Positions 43,640 to 53,389 of a DNA stretch of 64,000 nt are shown here, piece by piece. The notes beneath the pieces were generated by a model. It saw only the letters and a list, made by a program, of their open reading frames with translations, did no database searches and was not told where the DNA came from. The first letter of the stretch is position 1. Each line of letters starts with the position of its first letter. The stretch comes from an uncultured Lachnospiraceae bacterium (GTDB lineage: Bacteria > Bacillota > Clostridia > Lachnospirales > Lachnospiraceae), in assembly GCA_910576975.1 (NCBI GenBank), contig CAJTJY010000007.1:1-64000 (forward strand), written 5' to 3'. The position numbers were made by a program, and so were the translations under genes.

Positions 43640-43671
43640 TTAAAATCCCACTGATCCATGGTCCCTCTTTT
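43616..43671. terminator. Strong bidirectional terminator between cbiK and terD-like gene
   Basis: AAAAGAGGGACCATGGA (43616-43632) and its complement TCCATGGTCCCTCTTTT (from 43655) form a long stem with A-tract and T-tract on the flanks, suitable for both directions. The left arm encodes the last residues of CbiK. Confidence 0.85.
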
Positions 43672-43695
43672 CAAGCATTGAGATATGCCATTATG

Positions 43696-44301
43696 TTATT
43701 TCCTTCCGGCCTGCCATTTCATTCCCCAGCCAAACGCCTTGTCTAAAGCCTCGTGTCCCCGATAGAACTGAACGATTTTTTCAACGCTGAACGTCTGGTC
43801 ATCTTGATTCTCAAACAACGCCAGACCGCACATAATCTCAGATGAATGAAAGGAATCCATCTTCACGACAAGATCTTCTGCTCCTGGATATTTAATGGTT
43901 ACAATGGCGTCTGCCTGCTGCCAATTGGCTACGCCTTCGTATATAAAGGTATACACAAGTATTCTCTTGATCTCTGCAATTTTGTCTCCGTTGATTCGAA
44001 GGTTTTCTCCTGCCGCAGCTGCGCCTGTCCTGTCATCTCCATCCAAGGCGATAAACGGAGGATGATTTAAAGAGCCAAAACAGTTCCCCAGAGCCTGTAC
44101 CGTTCCTTTTCTGCCATCTTTGAGCTCAAACAAGCAGCCCAAGTCTAAGTCGATCCCCTGATTGCTCGCAAATAAGCTGGAGAGAAATCCTTTTTTCTGT
44201 GGTCTTGCATTCCAATTCAAGTTGACAAGAATTTCTCCCAATCCTGCCGATGATTTCTTTTCCAAGCTTACTTTTTGTCCCTTTTGTAAATTAATTGCCA
44301 T
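43696..44301 (-). CDS. TerD-family stress protein
   Basis: 201 residues. It opens with the TerD-type MAINLQKGQKVSL and contains the calcium-binding-type core IDLDLGCLFELKDGR and FIALDGDDRTG, then the conserved RILVYTFIYEG. TerD proteins bind Ca2+ and belong to tellurite, phage and stress-resistance clusters, but here the gene stands without other ter genes. It lies 16 bases after glgB on the same strand; GGAGG precedes its ATG. Its role here is unknown. Confidence 0.85.
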   Translation of the reverse strand: MAINLQKGQKVSLEKKSSAGLGEILVNLNWNARPQKKGFLSSLFASNQGIDLDLGCLFELKDGRKGTVQALGNCFGSLNHPPFIALDGDDRTGAAAAGENLRINGDKIAEIKRILVYTFIYEGVANWQQADAIVTIKYPGAEDLVVKMDSFHSSEIMCGLALFENQDDQTFSVEKIVQFYRGHEALDKAFGWGMKWQAGRK

Positions 44302-44317
44302 AACTTCCTCCTTTCAA

Positions 44318-46210
44318 TCAATATTGAAATACCGCTACGCCGTATGCTGGAAGAGGATAAGCAAAGGAAAACGGACGATTGTCACATTCTTTCTTCACTG
44401 CTTTATACTCCAGCGGGCGTTTCGTCCCCTGTCCGCCATACTTCTTATCGTCGCTGTTAAAGATCAGCTTATACTGCTTTCTCACAGGCACGCCGACCCG
44501 GTAATCCTCCCATTCCATTGGCGTAAAATTGCAGACAAACAAGAGATTGTTCTTGCCATTTTTACTTTTACGCACAAAGCTAAATACACTGCGGAAATTA
44601 TCGTCTGGATTAATCCATTCGAAATTCTCTGGTGCACTGTCTGCCTGATACATTGCCGGATATTTCTGGTACAGATGCAGCAAATCCTTGACATAGGTCT
44701 GAAGCTGAAGATGCTCCGGTTCCTGCAACAGGAACCAATCCAGCTCACGCTCCTCGCTCCACTCACGGAGTTGCCCGAACTCTTGGCCCATAAACAGCAG
44801 CTTCTTGCCAGGATGTCCCATCATAAATGCATAGCCAGCTTTAAGGTTTGCAAATTTATCCATTCCTAGGCCAGGCATCTTATTAATCATCGAACATTTC
44901 AGATGAACCACTTCATCATGCGACAATACCAGGATATATTGCTCGCTATGGTTATAGCTCATCGCAAATGTCATCCTGTTATGATTATCCTTGCGGAAAT
45001 AGGGATCCAATTTCATATAATCCAGGAAATCATGCATCCAGCCCATATTCCACTTATAGCTGAAGTTCAGCCCGTCATCCTCCACTTTCCCGGTAACTTT
45101 GGGCCATGCCGTAGATTCTTCGGCAATCATCATAGCGCCCGGATTTCTTCCAAGAATCAGCGTATTGATATGCTTGAAGAATTCAATGGCTTCGAGATTC
45201 TTATTGCCGCCATACTTGTTAGCAACCCACTGCCCGTCTTGTTTTCCATAATCGAGATACAGCATCGAAGCCACAGCGTCCACCCGAAGCCCGTCAATAT
45301 GATAATGTTCGATCCACATCAAAGCGCTGCCGATCAGGAAATTCTTTACCTCCGTCTTACCATAATCAAAAATCTTAGTTCCCCAGTCTGGATGTTCTCC
45401 TTTTCTAGGATCTGCATATTCATACAGACAAGTTCCGTCAAATTCTGCAAGGCCATGGGCGTCCCTTGGGAAATGCGCCGGAACCCAGTCTAAGATTACG
45501 CCAATGTCATTCTTATGCAGATAATCTACCAAGTAGGCAAAATCCTCTGGCGTTCCATATCTTGAAGTAGGCGCATAATAACCAGTAACCTGATATCCCC
45601 AGGAACCATCAAAAGGATATTCTGAGATTCCCATCAATTCCACATGCGTATAGCCCATTTCCTTTACATAAGAAGTAAGTCGTTGTGCAAGTTCCCGATA
45701 AGTGTAAAATCCATCGTCTTCTCTGCCCGGATGGCGCATCCAGGATCCAGGGTGTACTTCATAAATTGCCATCGGCTGGGTATGAACGTCTTTACATGCC
45801 TGACGCTTTTTCATCCACTGGTCGTCGGTCCACTTAAAACTATTGATGTCTGCAATCCTGGACGCCGTGCCAGGGCGAAGTTCTGCATAATTTGCATAAG
45901 GATCCGCCTTATAGAGCCCCCTGCCATCTGGCGTTTCAATATAAAACTTATACATTTGCCCCACTGCCGCTCCTGGGACAAATAACTCGTAAATTCCCAT
46001 AGGCTCCAGGCGGGTCATCTCGTCTGCATCTTCCTTCCAGTCATTAAATTCCCCAATCACAGACACCTTATGGGCATTGGGCGCCCAAACAGCAAAATAC
46101 ACCCCTTCTTTCCCTTTTTCTTTGGCAGGATGCGCCCCTAACTTCTTATAAATATCATAGTGGGTTCCCTGACCCAGATAATACATGTCTAATTCTGTAA
46201 AATGTTCCAT
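44318..46210 (-). CDS. glgB: 1,4-alpha-glucan (glycogen) branching enzyme
   Basis: 630 residues, GH13 with N-terminal CBM48 (~20-110). Catalytic motifs: GLRVDAVASML (nucleophile Asp), MIAEES (acid Glu) and VLSHDEVVH (transition-state Asp), with the C-terminal beta domain. It adds alpha-1,6 branches to glycogen. The ATG with AGGAG eight bases upstream is chosen; the longer frame would overlap the TPR-AAA gene. Other glg genes are not nearby; it is grouped with a TPR-AAA gene (19-base gap) and a TerD-like gene. Confidence 0.94.
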   Translation of the reverse strand: MEHFTELDMYYLGQGTHYDIYKKLGAHPAKEKGKEGVYFAVWAPNAHKVSVIGEFNDWKEDADEMTRLEPMGIYELFVPGAAVGQMYKFYIETPDGRGLYKADPYANYAELRPGTASRIADINSFKWTDDQWMKKRQACKDVHTQPMAIYEVHPGSWMRHPGREDDGFYTYRELAQRLTSYVKEMGYTHVELMGISEYPFDGSWGYQVTGYYAPTSRYGTPEDFAYLVDYLHKNDIGVILDWVPAHFPRDAHGLAEFDGTCLYEYADPRKGEHPDWGTKIFDYGKTEVKNFLIGSALMWIEHYHIDGLRVDAVASMLYLDYGKQDGQWVANKYGGNKNLEAIEFFKHINTLILGRNPGAMMIAEESTAWPKVTGKVEDDGLNFSYKWNMGWMHDFLDYMKLDPYFRKDNHNRMTFAMSYNHSEQYILVLSHDEVVHLKCSMINKMPGLGMDKFANLKAGYAFMMGHPGKKLLFMGQEFGQLREWSEERELDWFLLQEPEHLQLQTYVKDLLHLYQKYPAMYQADSAPENFEWINPDDNFRSVFSFVRKSKNGKNNLLFVCNFTPMEWEDYRVGVPVRKQYKLIFNSDDKKYGGQGTKRPLEYKAVKKECDNRPFSFAYPLPAYGVAVFQY

Positions 46211-46229
46211 ACCTCTCACTCCTGTTTCC

Positions 46230-49200
46230 TTATTCTTCAAAATCCTTTTCCCGCAGATACAAATATCCCTCAGGACTAAATTTCTTTCCGCCAAAAAGCT
46301 TTTTAAGCCCGCCCCGTTCAGCGCTATGAATCGCTTGATCCATAATCTCTTTTACTTCCGTGAGCGTCGTAGCTTCATCCAGCTTTTGAATATTGCTGAT
46401 ACGGTTGTATAGCGCCAATATCCCCATATCATCAATCTCGCATTCCTGCTCCGCCGCATATGCTTTGGCAAACTCCACAAGCTCATCACTTGTAAACACT
46501 GGTATCTTAATTCGTTCCGTAAATTTCCGGGCAAAATTCATATCTTGGCCAAGCGCTTTGTCAATCCCTTTCCTGGTATCTTCCATAATGACCAGCAGTC
46601 CCTTTGTATCCTGTTCCATCAAAAGGGATAACCTGGTAGCTGTCTCTTTGGAAATCTGTCCAGCCTTCTCAATGATCAGATACCCGCCCGCAACTGCTTT
46701 CATAAGCTGTGGCAGATCTTTTTGATTCAAAGTCTCGCCTGTGATTTTGCCCACCTTTCCTCGAGAATGCTTTTCCATCCTCTTGATCGCTTTGATTAAA
46801 TCTGTCGCAAGAACTGTTTTACCGCTGCCCCGCCCGCCAGTGATTAAAATGTTGCCGCTAGAAGAGCTATGATCTTTTTCTTTGCGGTTAAGCGCTCCTT
46901 CCAGCACCTGGCAAAGCTGCTGTTCCATCCCGGTAATAGGGACAAAGTAAGAAAAAATCTCTTTTTGCTCCTCACTTAATTTGCGGATATGTTCTTCAGG
47001 CTCCTCAATCTGAATTTTAGGAAGCTCCGCTTTCTTTTCCCTGGATTCTTTTGCCGCCTGAAATACAGACTGAAGATATTTTCCTGCATCGTTTTCCTCC
47101 TGGGATTCTGTGTCCTGAACTGCCTGCTGTTCAATCAGCTTTTCCAAGGATTCGATTGGCTTTGGCTGATCTTGTTCCTTGGAAGAAAACTTTTTTGAGG
47201 AATTGTTTAGCTTACTTTTGCGCGCTTCTCTCTTTTTTCTCTCACTCTCCCGTTTCATCTCCGCTAAATATTCTTCCGGCATCGACTCGCCTAAGATTCT
47301 TGCCGTCTCCTCCCAACTGGATAATTTATCCGTGTCCAAGCTAGGAGATGGATTCCTTTGGGAATCCTGCCTGGCCTCCGGCTTCGACGGATGTTCTGCC
47401 TCAGAAACGTCTGTCTGTGCGAGATGCTCCTTGCCTCCCTTGATTTCCTTTTGAAGCGAGATATCCTCTGACACGGCGCCAGCCCTGGTTATCTGTCTTT
47501 CTTTTGGCATCTGACCTGCTTCGGAAAGAGACAGCGTTTCCTTTGACAAGCTTTCCCCTGACTCTGCCTCGGGGCTTGGCTGCTGTTCTTTTGTCCAGAA
47601 TTCCTCCTGAACCGGCTTTGATTCCTGCTCATAGCCCCAAGATTCTTCTTCAATTGCTTCCTGCCCATGCTGCCAAGATTCCTCCCGCACTGGCTTCTGC
47701 CCAGGTTTTTGCTCATACTGCCAAGATTCTTCAACCGCATCCTGCCCATGCTGCCAAGATTCTTCAACTGCTTTTGGACCTGGTTCCTGCTCATAGTCCC
47801 AAGGTTCTTCTGGCACTGTTTCAAAACCAGGCTCCTGCCCATATTGCCAAGCTTCTTCAACTGCTTCTTTCTCATGCTGCCAAGGTTCTTCCTGAACTAC
47901 TTCCTGCTCATAGAGCCAGGCTTCTTCCCGAACTGGCTCCTGCCCGTATTGCCAAGATTCTTCTGGCACTGTTTCCTGCCCGTACTGCCAATCTCCCTGC
48001 TCTTGCGACATAGGAAATTCTTCCTGATACTGCGTCTGCCCCTCTGCCTGCTGCCACTGTGATCCATACTGCGGGACATTCTGCAGATACCGCTCCGCCA
48101 ACAGTTCCTGAGGCGTAGCGCCTGCCTCCAATTTGGGAATAATCTCGTTGAGCCGTTCTAACAGCTCTTGTGCCTCCTGCAATGCCCGGACCTTGGCAGA
48201 AACAAGCCTTCGCTCTTGGGCTGTCGCCATCGCTGCCTCTGCCGCCTGCCTGGTACGCTCCCATTCTGCCAGCACATCCTCAATCTCCATCTGTCCATTG
48301 ACCTGCGGCTCCCGAACCATGCCTCCTTGGACAGACATATAAACTTGTCCATCACGGTCCTCTGCAAGCAACTCTTCAAAATCATTTTTCAACGAGCCGT
48401 CGATCTCTTCATCCGTCTCAATGTAACCATAGACACCTTCCTCGACTACTGGCTCTTCCTCTTCTGCTGCCGCCTGCAGGTACGGAATTTCCTCCACCAT
48501 CTTTTTAATATTGTCCATGGTGTCGCTTACGCTTTCCTTACTGTTGGCATCCATAATCTGCTGCATGCTTTTGGCAATTTCTGCCTGGAGATTCGATGTA
48601 TTGAACCTCCCGCTCCCGACAGCGAGATTGGGAATCTTGACGGTCTCTTGAATAATCTCTCCTGATTCCAACATATCCGTTGGACGCACTTCCACAATTC
48701 CGTCACGGAACTGCTTGAACTGCCGGTATTTGTCCTCCTGCTCCTGGGTCAGGGGCTGATAGATCATTTTCAGCTCCAATGCTTTCTCAACATATTTTCC
48801 ATCACCGAACCAAAGCACCAGTTCGTCGCAAACCTCTACGCATCGACCGCCATCGCCAAAGCGGTGATATAAGTACGCAAGTTCAAATGCCCATTCTTCT
48901 GTATATTCCCGGCTTTTGAACTCTTCTAGAATGCCAATCAGCTCTGGCAGCTGCGCGCCGCTTAGCTTGGCAATCTGATACCGAAGTATATATTTCTGAT
49001 TATCATAGGGGGCAACCTCCAGAAATTCTTCATAATGCTCTTTCGCTTCCTCCACATTGCCCATTTTCAGGGAAACCAGCGTTAAGCGATACAGTATATT
49101 CCTGCCCACTGCTGCGCGGTCATATGCCATCAAAAGAATTTCATGGCTCTCCTCATATCTTTTGTTCCTGTCATAAATCTCTCCCACCATGAACAGTGTT

Positions 49201-49322
49201 GCTGAACTCTTTACCTTCCTCCAGTTAATAGAATCTGCAATTTCTGCCGCTGTCTCATAGTCTTTGCTTTCCACCAGACTCTTTAACTGTTCCAGTTTTA
49301 GCTTGTATTCGTATTTATCCAA
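46230..49322 (-). CDS. TPR protein with Trp-rich repeat linker and C-terminal AAA-type ATPase
   Basis: 1030 residues; not a named family. TPR-like helical repeats span ~1-200. A low-complexity middle includes, at ~441-578, about ten units of 11-16 residues built on WQYGQEPVxEES. A charged segment (~580-770) leads to an AAA-type ATPase (~790-1030) with Walker A GGRGSGKT near 827, a degenerate Walker B (GYLIIEKAGQ) and a possible arginine finger (FARKFTERI). No membrane helix is seen. The start is TTG with GAGGTG six bases ahead. It is transcribed with glgB. The layout suggests a cytoplasmic scaffold or type-VII-like EccA-style ATPase, but this is speculative. Confidence 0.7.
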   Translation of the reverse strand: MDKYEYKLKLEQLKSLVESKDYETAAEIADSINWRKVKSSATLFMVGEIYDRNKRYEESHEILLMAYDRAAVGRNILYRLTLVSLKMGNVEEAKEHYEEFLEVAPYDNQKYILRYQIAKLSGAQLPELIGILEEFKSREYTEEWAFELAYLYHRFGDGGRCVEVCDELVLWFGDGKYVEKALELKMIYQPLTQEQEDKYRQFKQFRDGIVEVRPTDMLESGEIIQETVKIPNLAVGSGRFNTSNLQAEIAKSMQQIMDANSKESVSDTMDNIKKMVEEIPYLQAAAEEEEPVVEEGVYGYIETDEEIDGSLKNDFEELLAEDRDGQVYMSVQGGMVREPQVNGQMEIEDVLAEWERTRQAAEAAMATAQERRLVSAKVRALQEAQELLERLNEIIPKLEAGATPQELLAERYLQNVPQYGSQWQQAEGQTQYQEEFPMSQEQGDWQYGQETVPEESWQYGQEPVREEAWLYEQEVVQEEPWQHEKEAVEEAWQYGQEPGFETVPEEPWDYEQEPGPKAVEESWQHGQDAVEESWQYEQKPGQKPVREESWQHGQEAIEEESWGYEQESKPVQEEFWTKEQQPSPEAESGESLSKETLSLSEAGQMPKERQITRAGAVSEDISLQKEIKGGKEHLAQTDVSEAEHPSKPEARQDSQRNPSPSLDTDKLSSWEETARILGESMPEEYLAEMKRESERKKREARKSKLNNSSKKFSSKEQDQPKPIESLEKLIEQQAVQDTESQEENDAGKYLQSVFQAAKESREKKAELPKIQIEEPEEHIRKLSEEQKEIFSYFVPITGMEQQLCQVLEGALNRKEKDHSSSSGNILITGGRGSGKTVLATDLIKAIKRMEKHSRGKVGKITGETLNQKDLPQLMKAVAGGYLIIEKAGQISKETATRLSLLMEQDTKGLLVIMEDTRKGIDKALGQDMNFARKFTERIKIPVFTSDELVEFAKAYAAEQECEIDDMGILALYNRISNIQKLDEATTLTEVKEIMDQAIHSAERGGLKKLFGGKKFSPEGYLYLREKDFEE
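47598..47998 (-). repeat. Coding minisatellite inside the TPR-AAA gene
   Basis: About ten in-frame copies of a 33-48-base unit encode W-Q-(Y/H)-(G/E)-Q-E, 1-6 variable residues, then V-x-E-E-(S/A/P). The units differ by point changes and by a Pro-Gly-x-Lys/Glu insertion, all in frame. Such arrays expand and contract easily between strains. Confidence 0.85.
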
Positions 49323-49420
49323 CTATTTCACCTCAGAATTATGTTAAAAGGTACACTACCCCTGATTATCGTCCATATTACCTATAGTTTAACATATTTC
49401 CCCTGCAGATGTCAAAAAAT

Positions 49421-50776
49421 CTATTTCTTCTTTCGTTTTTGAACTTTGTTCTGTCGCCATCTGCGCGTTTTGCCAGGATCTTTTTTGTGACTTGGTTTCG
49501 CTTCTTCCTGGTAAGTGACCAGCACATTTTGATCCAGATCCACCTTTTCTGCTGAAATATAACACTGGCTGTCCAAGGGAAGCTGTTTTTTCCCAATCAG
49601 GTAATTCAACATATTGCGTATCACATAGAAGATCACTGCGAACAACGGAACACCGATAATCATCCCTGGAATTCCCAAAAATCCGCCGCCGACTAAAATG
49701 GCAAACACCACCCAAAACGAAGACAACCCCGTAGAATCCCCGAGAATCTTAGGGCCGATGATGTTTCCGTCGATCTGCTGCAGCACGAGGATAAAAATTA
49801 TAAAATACAAACCCTGGATCGGATTAGCAAGCATTATCAGAATCGTGCTGGGCACCGCCCCCAGATATGGTCCGAAAAAGGGGATCACATTGGTCACCCC
49901 AACAATTACGCTGACCAGTACGGAATAAGGCATGTTCATCAAATACAAACAGATAAAGCACAAAATTCCAATAATCAGGGAATCCAGGATCTTCCCAGAA
50001 ATAAACCCTCCGAAAATTTCATGACTTTTATGAACGGTATGAATCACGGCGTTTGCACTTCTGGCAGGAAACAGCGCATAAACCAGCTTCTTGCTTTGAC
50101 CAATAAAGATTTCCTTGCTCATCAATACATAGATGGAAATAATGATTCCAACCACGACGTTAAACAATATTTTTACTACTCCGATCACCCCCGTCGTCAG
50201 CCCCGTAACTAGGTTTTTCGTCTGAGGCAGGAAGTCAGTCTTTGCCCAATGCTCAAAAAATTCCGTGCCTTTGGTCAGGCCGATTTCCAAATAACCTGAG
50301 ATTTCGCTGTCATTATCGACATAATCGCTGATCCACTCCATAAAGCCATTGACTTGCTTGGGCAGCGTTCCAATCATGCCATTGATGCTTTTATAAAGTT
50401 CTGGAATCACCATCTGCAATAAGATCCCAATCACCAAGACCACAAACAGCAATGCGCCCGCCACGCTGATAGCCCGCACCACTTTCTTAGCTTTCTCCTG
50501 ACTATTCATTTTCGCCTGAAAAAAAGGCAGCAAGTGGCGTTCTTCAAAATTTACCACTGGATTCAGCAAGTAAGCAAGGATCAGCCCTATGGTGATCGGC
50601 TGCAGGATAATCATGACTTTTTCTAAAATCTTCGTAAATTCCTGGTATCGAAAAATCAGAAAAAAGAATGCGATAGAACCAATAATCACCAGGAAGGAGA
50701 TAAGCCCCACCGCTAAATACGGCTTAATATTCCAATTTGCCCTTTGATCTGTCTGCTTTGTCTCTTGTTCATTCAT
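49421..50776 (-). CDS. AI-2E family (PerM/UPF0118) membrane transporter
   Basis: 451 residues with about eight membrane helices: two near the start (~20-45, ~60-75), an insert domain (~140-215) and a C-terminal bundle containing the family pattern PFFGPYLGAVPSTI and LQQIDGNIIGPKILGDSTGLSSFWV. Some members export autoinducer-2, others act as Na+/H+ antiporters, so the substrate is open. A basic, Lys-rich tail ends the protein. AGGAGG lies 10 bases before the ATG. Confidence 0.88.
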   Translation of the reverse strand: MNEQETKQTDQRANWNIKPYLAVGLISFLVIIGSIAFFFLIFRYQEFTKILEKVMIILQPITIGLILAYLLNPVVNFEERHLLPFFQAKMNSQEKAKKVVRAISVAGALLFVVLVIGILLQMVIPELYKSINGMIGTLPKQVNGFMEWISDYVDNDSEISGYLEIGLTKGTEFFEHWAKTDFLPQTKNLVTGLTTGVIGVVKILFNVVVGIIISIYVLMSKEIFIGQSKKLVYALFPARSANAVIHTVHKSHEIFGGFISGKILDSLIIGILCFICLYLMNMPYSVLVSVIVGVTNVIPFFGPYLGAVPSTILIMLANPIQGLYFIIFILVLQQIDGNIIGPKILGDSTGLSSFWVVFAILVGGGFLGIPGMIIGVPLFAVIFYVIRNMLNYLIGKKQLPLDSQCYISAEKVDLDQNVLVTYQEEAKPSHKKDPGKTRRWRQNKVQKRKKK

Positions 50777-50803
50777 AAAAACGCATCCTCCTAATTGTTG
50801 ATT

Positions 50804-50848
50804 CAGGGCATTGCAGCTTATGCGCCACGCATTTTCTGCAATACCCTG
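50804..50848 (-). terminator. Long hairpin after the hydratase gene
   Basis: CAGGGCATTGCAG (50804-50816) pairs with CTGCAATACCCTG (50836-50848), with an inner ATGCG/CGCAT stem. No U-run follows. It may terminate the hydratase transcript or act in the leader of the AI-2E gene. Confidence 0.5.
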
Positions 50849-50863
50849 CTGCTTGCCTGATGA

Positions 50864-53170
50864 TTAACCCTTATAGTAATTAATCAGGCATCCCTTTAAT
50901 ATAATTGTGCGTTCATCCTCTGTCAGTTCACCCATTCCCAGAGTAAATTCCTGTAATGCTCCATCCTTGACCACATAAGCCGGGATCTGTGTCTTACGCT
51001 CTTCTACTGCCTTGCGGATGTCTGGGATGAAAATATAATCTCCGTTCACAAAAGGCAATTCCCCATCTGGAATCAGGAACGGAAGCATTCCCCAATTAAT
51101 CAAGTTAGAACGATAACGCTTGGTGGCATACTCATTGGCAATATTCGCCCAGCCTCCTAAAACTTTCTGACAAGAGGCCGCCTGCTCCCTGGCGGAACCA
51201 TCGCCTGGCTTTACCGCAAAGATCGTGCTTCCAAAGCCCAAAAGACTCGTTTCCCTATTCTCTGTAAATGCTTTCTCTGGGAACGCCTGACATACAGCCG
51301 CCATCACTGGCTTTAATTCTTCCACGACTTCCAACGGACATCTTCCCTCTTCCACGGCTTTCTGCGCTTTCTGAATCTCCTTGGCACGTCCCACATAAGC
51401 TGGGTCCTTTCTTGATAATGTAAATTCTGCAAGCCCCAGCGGATTCGAACGATAAGAGGAAGTCTCTCCAGAAGGAATCAGCTCGTCTGTAGTGGTAACC
51501 GGATCATGAATTTCAGACACTACCTTTAATACCATGTTTTGCGGCAGCTCGCTCATAGCAGGCCAATCTTTAATATTAGGCCCAAACTTAATTTCCTGGC
51601 TGGGATCTGCCACGCCCTTGCTGTCAAATACCCGGTTTGCGTAGATTCTGCCGTCAAAATGATAGACAGGGTTGGTATAGAACACATCCATCTCCGTAGC
51701 CGGTGTCAGGTAACCCTTATTAGCCGCCGTGGCCGCAATGGAGCGCGCATCCATCAGTGCAACAGAGGCAATCTGGCCGCTCTGAAGCTTGCTGCCCTCA
51801 CGGTTGGGGAAATTCCTAGTAGAGTGACGGATCGAGAATCCATTGTGGCTTGGCGTGTCTCCTGCGCCAAAGCAAGGACCGCAGAACGCCGTCTTAAGAA
51901 TCGCGCCCGTCTCCATTAAAGTCTCTGCCGCACCCGTCTTCATCAATTCCATGTAAATCGGCATACTGGCTGGATAAATGCTCAGCGTGAACTCATCCGA
52001 CCCAATGCTTGCGCCCTCCATAATATCTGCCGCTGCAGAAATGTTTTCAAATCCGCCTCCGGCGCATCCTGCAATAATTCCCTGATCCACATAAAGCTTT
52101 CCATTTCTGACTTTATCTTTCAAGGTGAAATCTACTGCGCCGTCCAAGCTTACCTGCGCTTTCTTTTCGCAGTCATCCAAAATGTCCATCAGATTTGCGT
52201 TTAATTCTTCGATGGTATAAGTATTACTCGGATGGAACGGCATAGCGATCATCGGCTTCACCTTGCTCAAATCGACCTCGATCATGCCGTCGTAGTATGC
52301 TACCTGTCCCGGATTGAGCTCCTTGTAATCCGCTCTGCGTCCATGAACCTTGTAAAACTCCCGAATGGCATCATCCGTTCTCCAGATGGAAGACAAGCAG
52401 GTAGTCTCCGTAGTCATAACGTCCACGCCAATCCTAAAATCTGCACTCAGGCTTGATACGCCTGGCCCTACAAATTCCATCACCTTATTGTTGACATATC
52501 CATTGGCAAAGACAGCCCCGATAATAGCCAAGGCAACGTCCTGTGGTCCTACGCCCTTTTGCGGCTCTCCTGTCAGATAAACTCCCACTACCTTGGGCAT
52601 GTTGATGTCATACGTCTTATTCAACAACTGTTTTACCAGCTCAGGACCGCCCTCGCCCATTGCCATGGTGCCCAGCGCCCCGTAACGGGTATGGGAATCG
52701 GAGCCTAGGATCATCTTGCCGCCTGCGGCAAGCATTTCTCTGGCATACTGATGGATGACCGCCTGATGAGGAGGCACGTAGACTCCGCCATATTTCTTAG
52801 CGCAGGTCAATCCAAAGATATGATCGTCCTCATTGATCGTCCCTCCCACTGCGCACAGGGAGTTATGACAATTGGTCAGCACATAAGGAACCGGAAATTT
52901 CTCTAATCCCGAAGCCCTCGCTGTCTGAATAATTCCCACAAAGGTAATGTCATGGGACGTTAGCTTGTCAAACTTGATTTTCAGCTTTTCCATTGAGCCA
53001 GAAGTATTGTGTTCGCTAAGAATTCCATAGGCAATCGTATTCTGCGCTGCCTCTTCTTTGGTCACAGCCTGTCCTGATAAAGACTGGATGGCCGCTTGCG
53101 CCTGTGCGCTCTCCGGTACCAGGGTCTCCCCATTGACCAGGTAAGCGCCGCCGTCATATAATTTTATCAT
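50864..53170 (-). CDS. Aconitase-superfamily hydratase
   Basis: 768 residues. The 4Fe-4S ligands are the Cys of AGCAGGG (~370) and the pair in [10 protein letters not shown] (~440), the spacing of the aconitase family. [14 protein letters not shown] carries the conserved substrate and active-site residues, and the C-terminal swivel domain contains [14 protein letters not shown]. The sequence groups with the single-chain hydratases of anaerobic Firmicutes (YbhJ-like) rather than with AcnA or AcnB, so the substrate (aconitate or another 2-hydroxy acid) is uncertain. AGGAGG precedes the ATG. It has its own upstream region. Confidence 0.88.
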   Translation of the reverse strand: MIKLYDGGAYLVNGETLVPESAQAQAAIQSLSGQAVTKEEAAQNTIAYGILSEHNTSGSMEKLKIKFDKLTSHDITFVGIIQTARASGLEKFPVPYVLTNCHNSLCAVGGTINEDDHIFGLTCAKKYGGVYVPPHQAVIHQYAREMLAAGGKMILGSDSHTRYGALGTMAMGEGGPELVKQLLNKTYDINMPKVVGVYLTGEPQKGVGPQDVALAIIGAVFANGYVNNKVMEFVGPGVSSLSADFRIGVDVMTTETTCLSSIWRTDDAIREFYKVHGRRADYKELNPGQVAYYDGMIEVDLSKVKPMIAMPFHPSNTYTIEELNANLMDILDDCEKKAQVSLDGAVDFTLKDKVRNGKLYVDQGIIAGCAGGGFENISAAADIMEGASIGSDEFTLSIYPASMPIYMELMKTGAAETLMETGAILKTAFCGPCFGAGDTPSHNGFSIRHSTRNFPNREGSKLQSGQIASVALMDARSIAATAANKGYLTPATEMDVFYTNPVYHFDGRIYANRVFDSKGVADPSQEIKFGPNIKDWPAMSELPQNMVLKVVSEIHDPVTTTDELIPSGETSSYRSNPLGLAEFTLSRKDPAYVGRAKEIQKAQKAVEEGRCPLEVVEELKPVMAAVCQAFPEKAFTENRETSLLGFGSTIFAVKPGDGSAREQAASCQKVLGGWANIANEYATKRYRSNLINWGMLPFLIPDGELPFVNGDYIFIPDIRKAVEERKTQIPAYVVKDGALQEFTLGMGELTEDERTIILKGCLINYYKG

Positions 53171-53233
53171 ATTCTGTCCTCCTAATATCGTTAATCTAAT
53201 TTAATCACAATAAATTTGAAAATAAGACGAAAT

Positions 53234-53259
53234 AAGCCCATGGAAACCTCCATTGGCTT
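53234..53259 (-). terminator. Terminator of the third two-component operon
   Basis: AAGCCCATGG (53234-53243) pairs with CCATTGGCTT (53250-53259). On the minus strand the stem is followed by a T-rich run (TTATTTCGTCTTATTTTC). It lies between the histidine kinase and the hydratase gene. Confidence 0.7.
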
Positions 53260-53321
53260 ACTTCTCCCTACCTGAACATTATAAAGTGACTCCAAAAGAA
53301 ATGCAAGGCAAAATTATTCTT

Positions 53322-53372
53322 TAGTTTCCGCATTTTGTAATTTTATATCATCAAAAGATTTCCATCACAAAG
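53322..53372 (-). repeat. Decayed fragment of family-1 hairpin repeat
   Basis: Read on the minus strand it begins CTTTGTGATGGAAA and ends GCGGAAACTAAA, matching the last ~51 bases of the 185-bp repeat with several changes inside the arm. Only this end is present. Confidence 0.75.
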
Positions 53373-53389
53373 CAGCAAACTCTTGCGTC

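Noticed and set aside
47489..48062. Repetitive open frames on both strands across the Trp-rich repeat
   Set aside because: They reflect the same minisatellite read in other frames (for example NLGSMGR repeats); only the frame continuous with the TPR and ATPase domains is credible.
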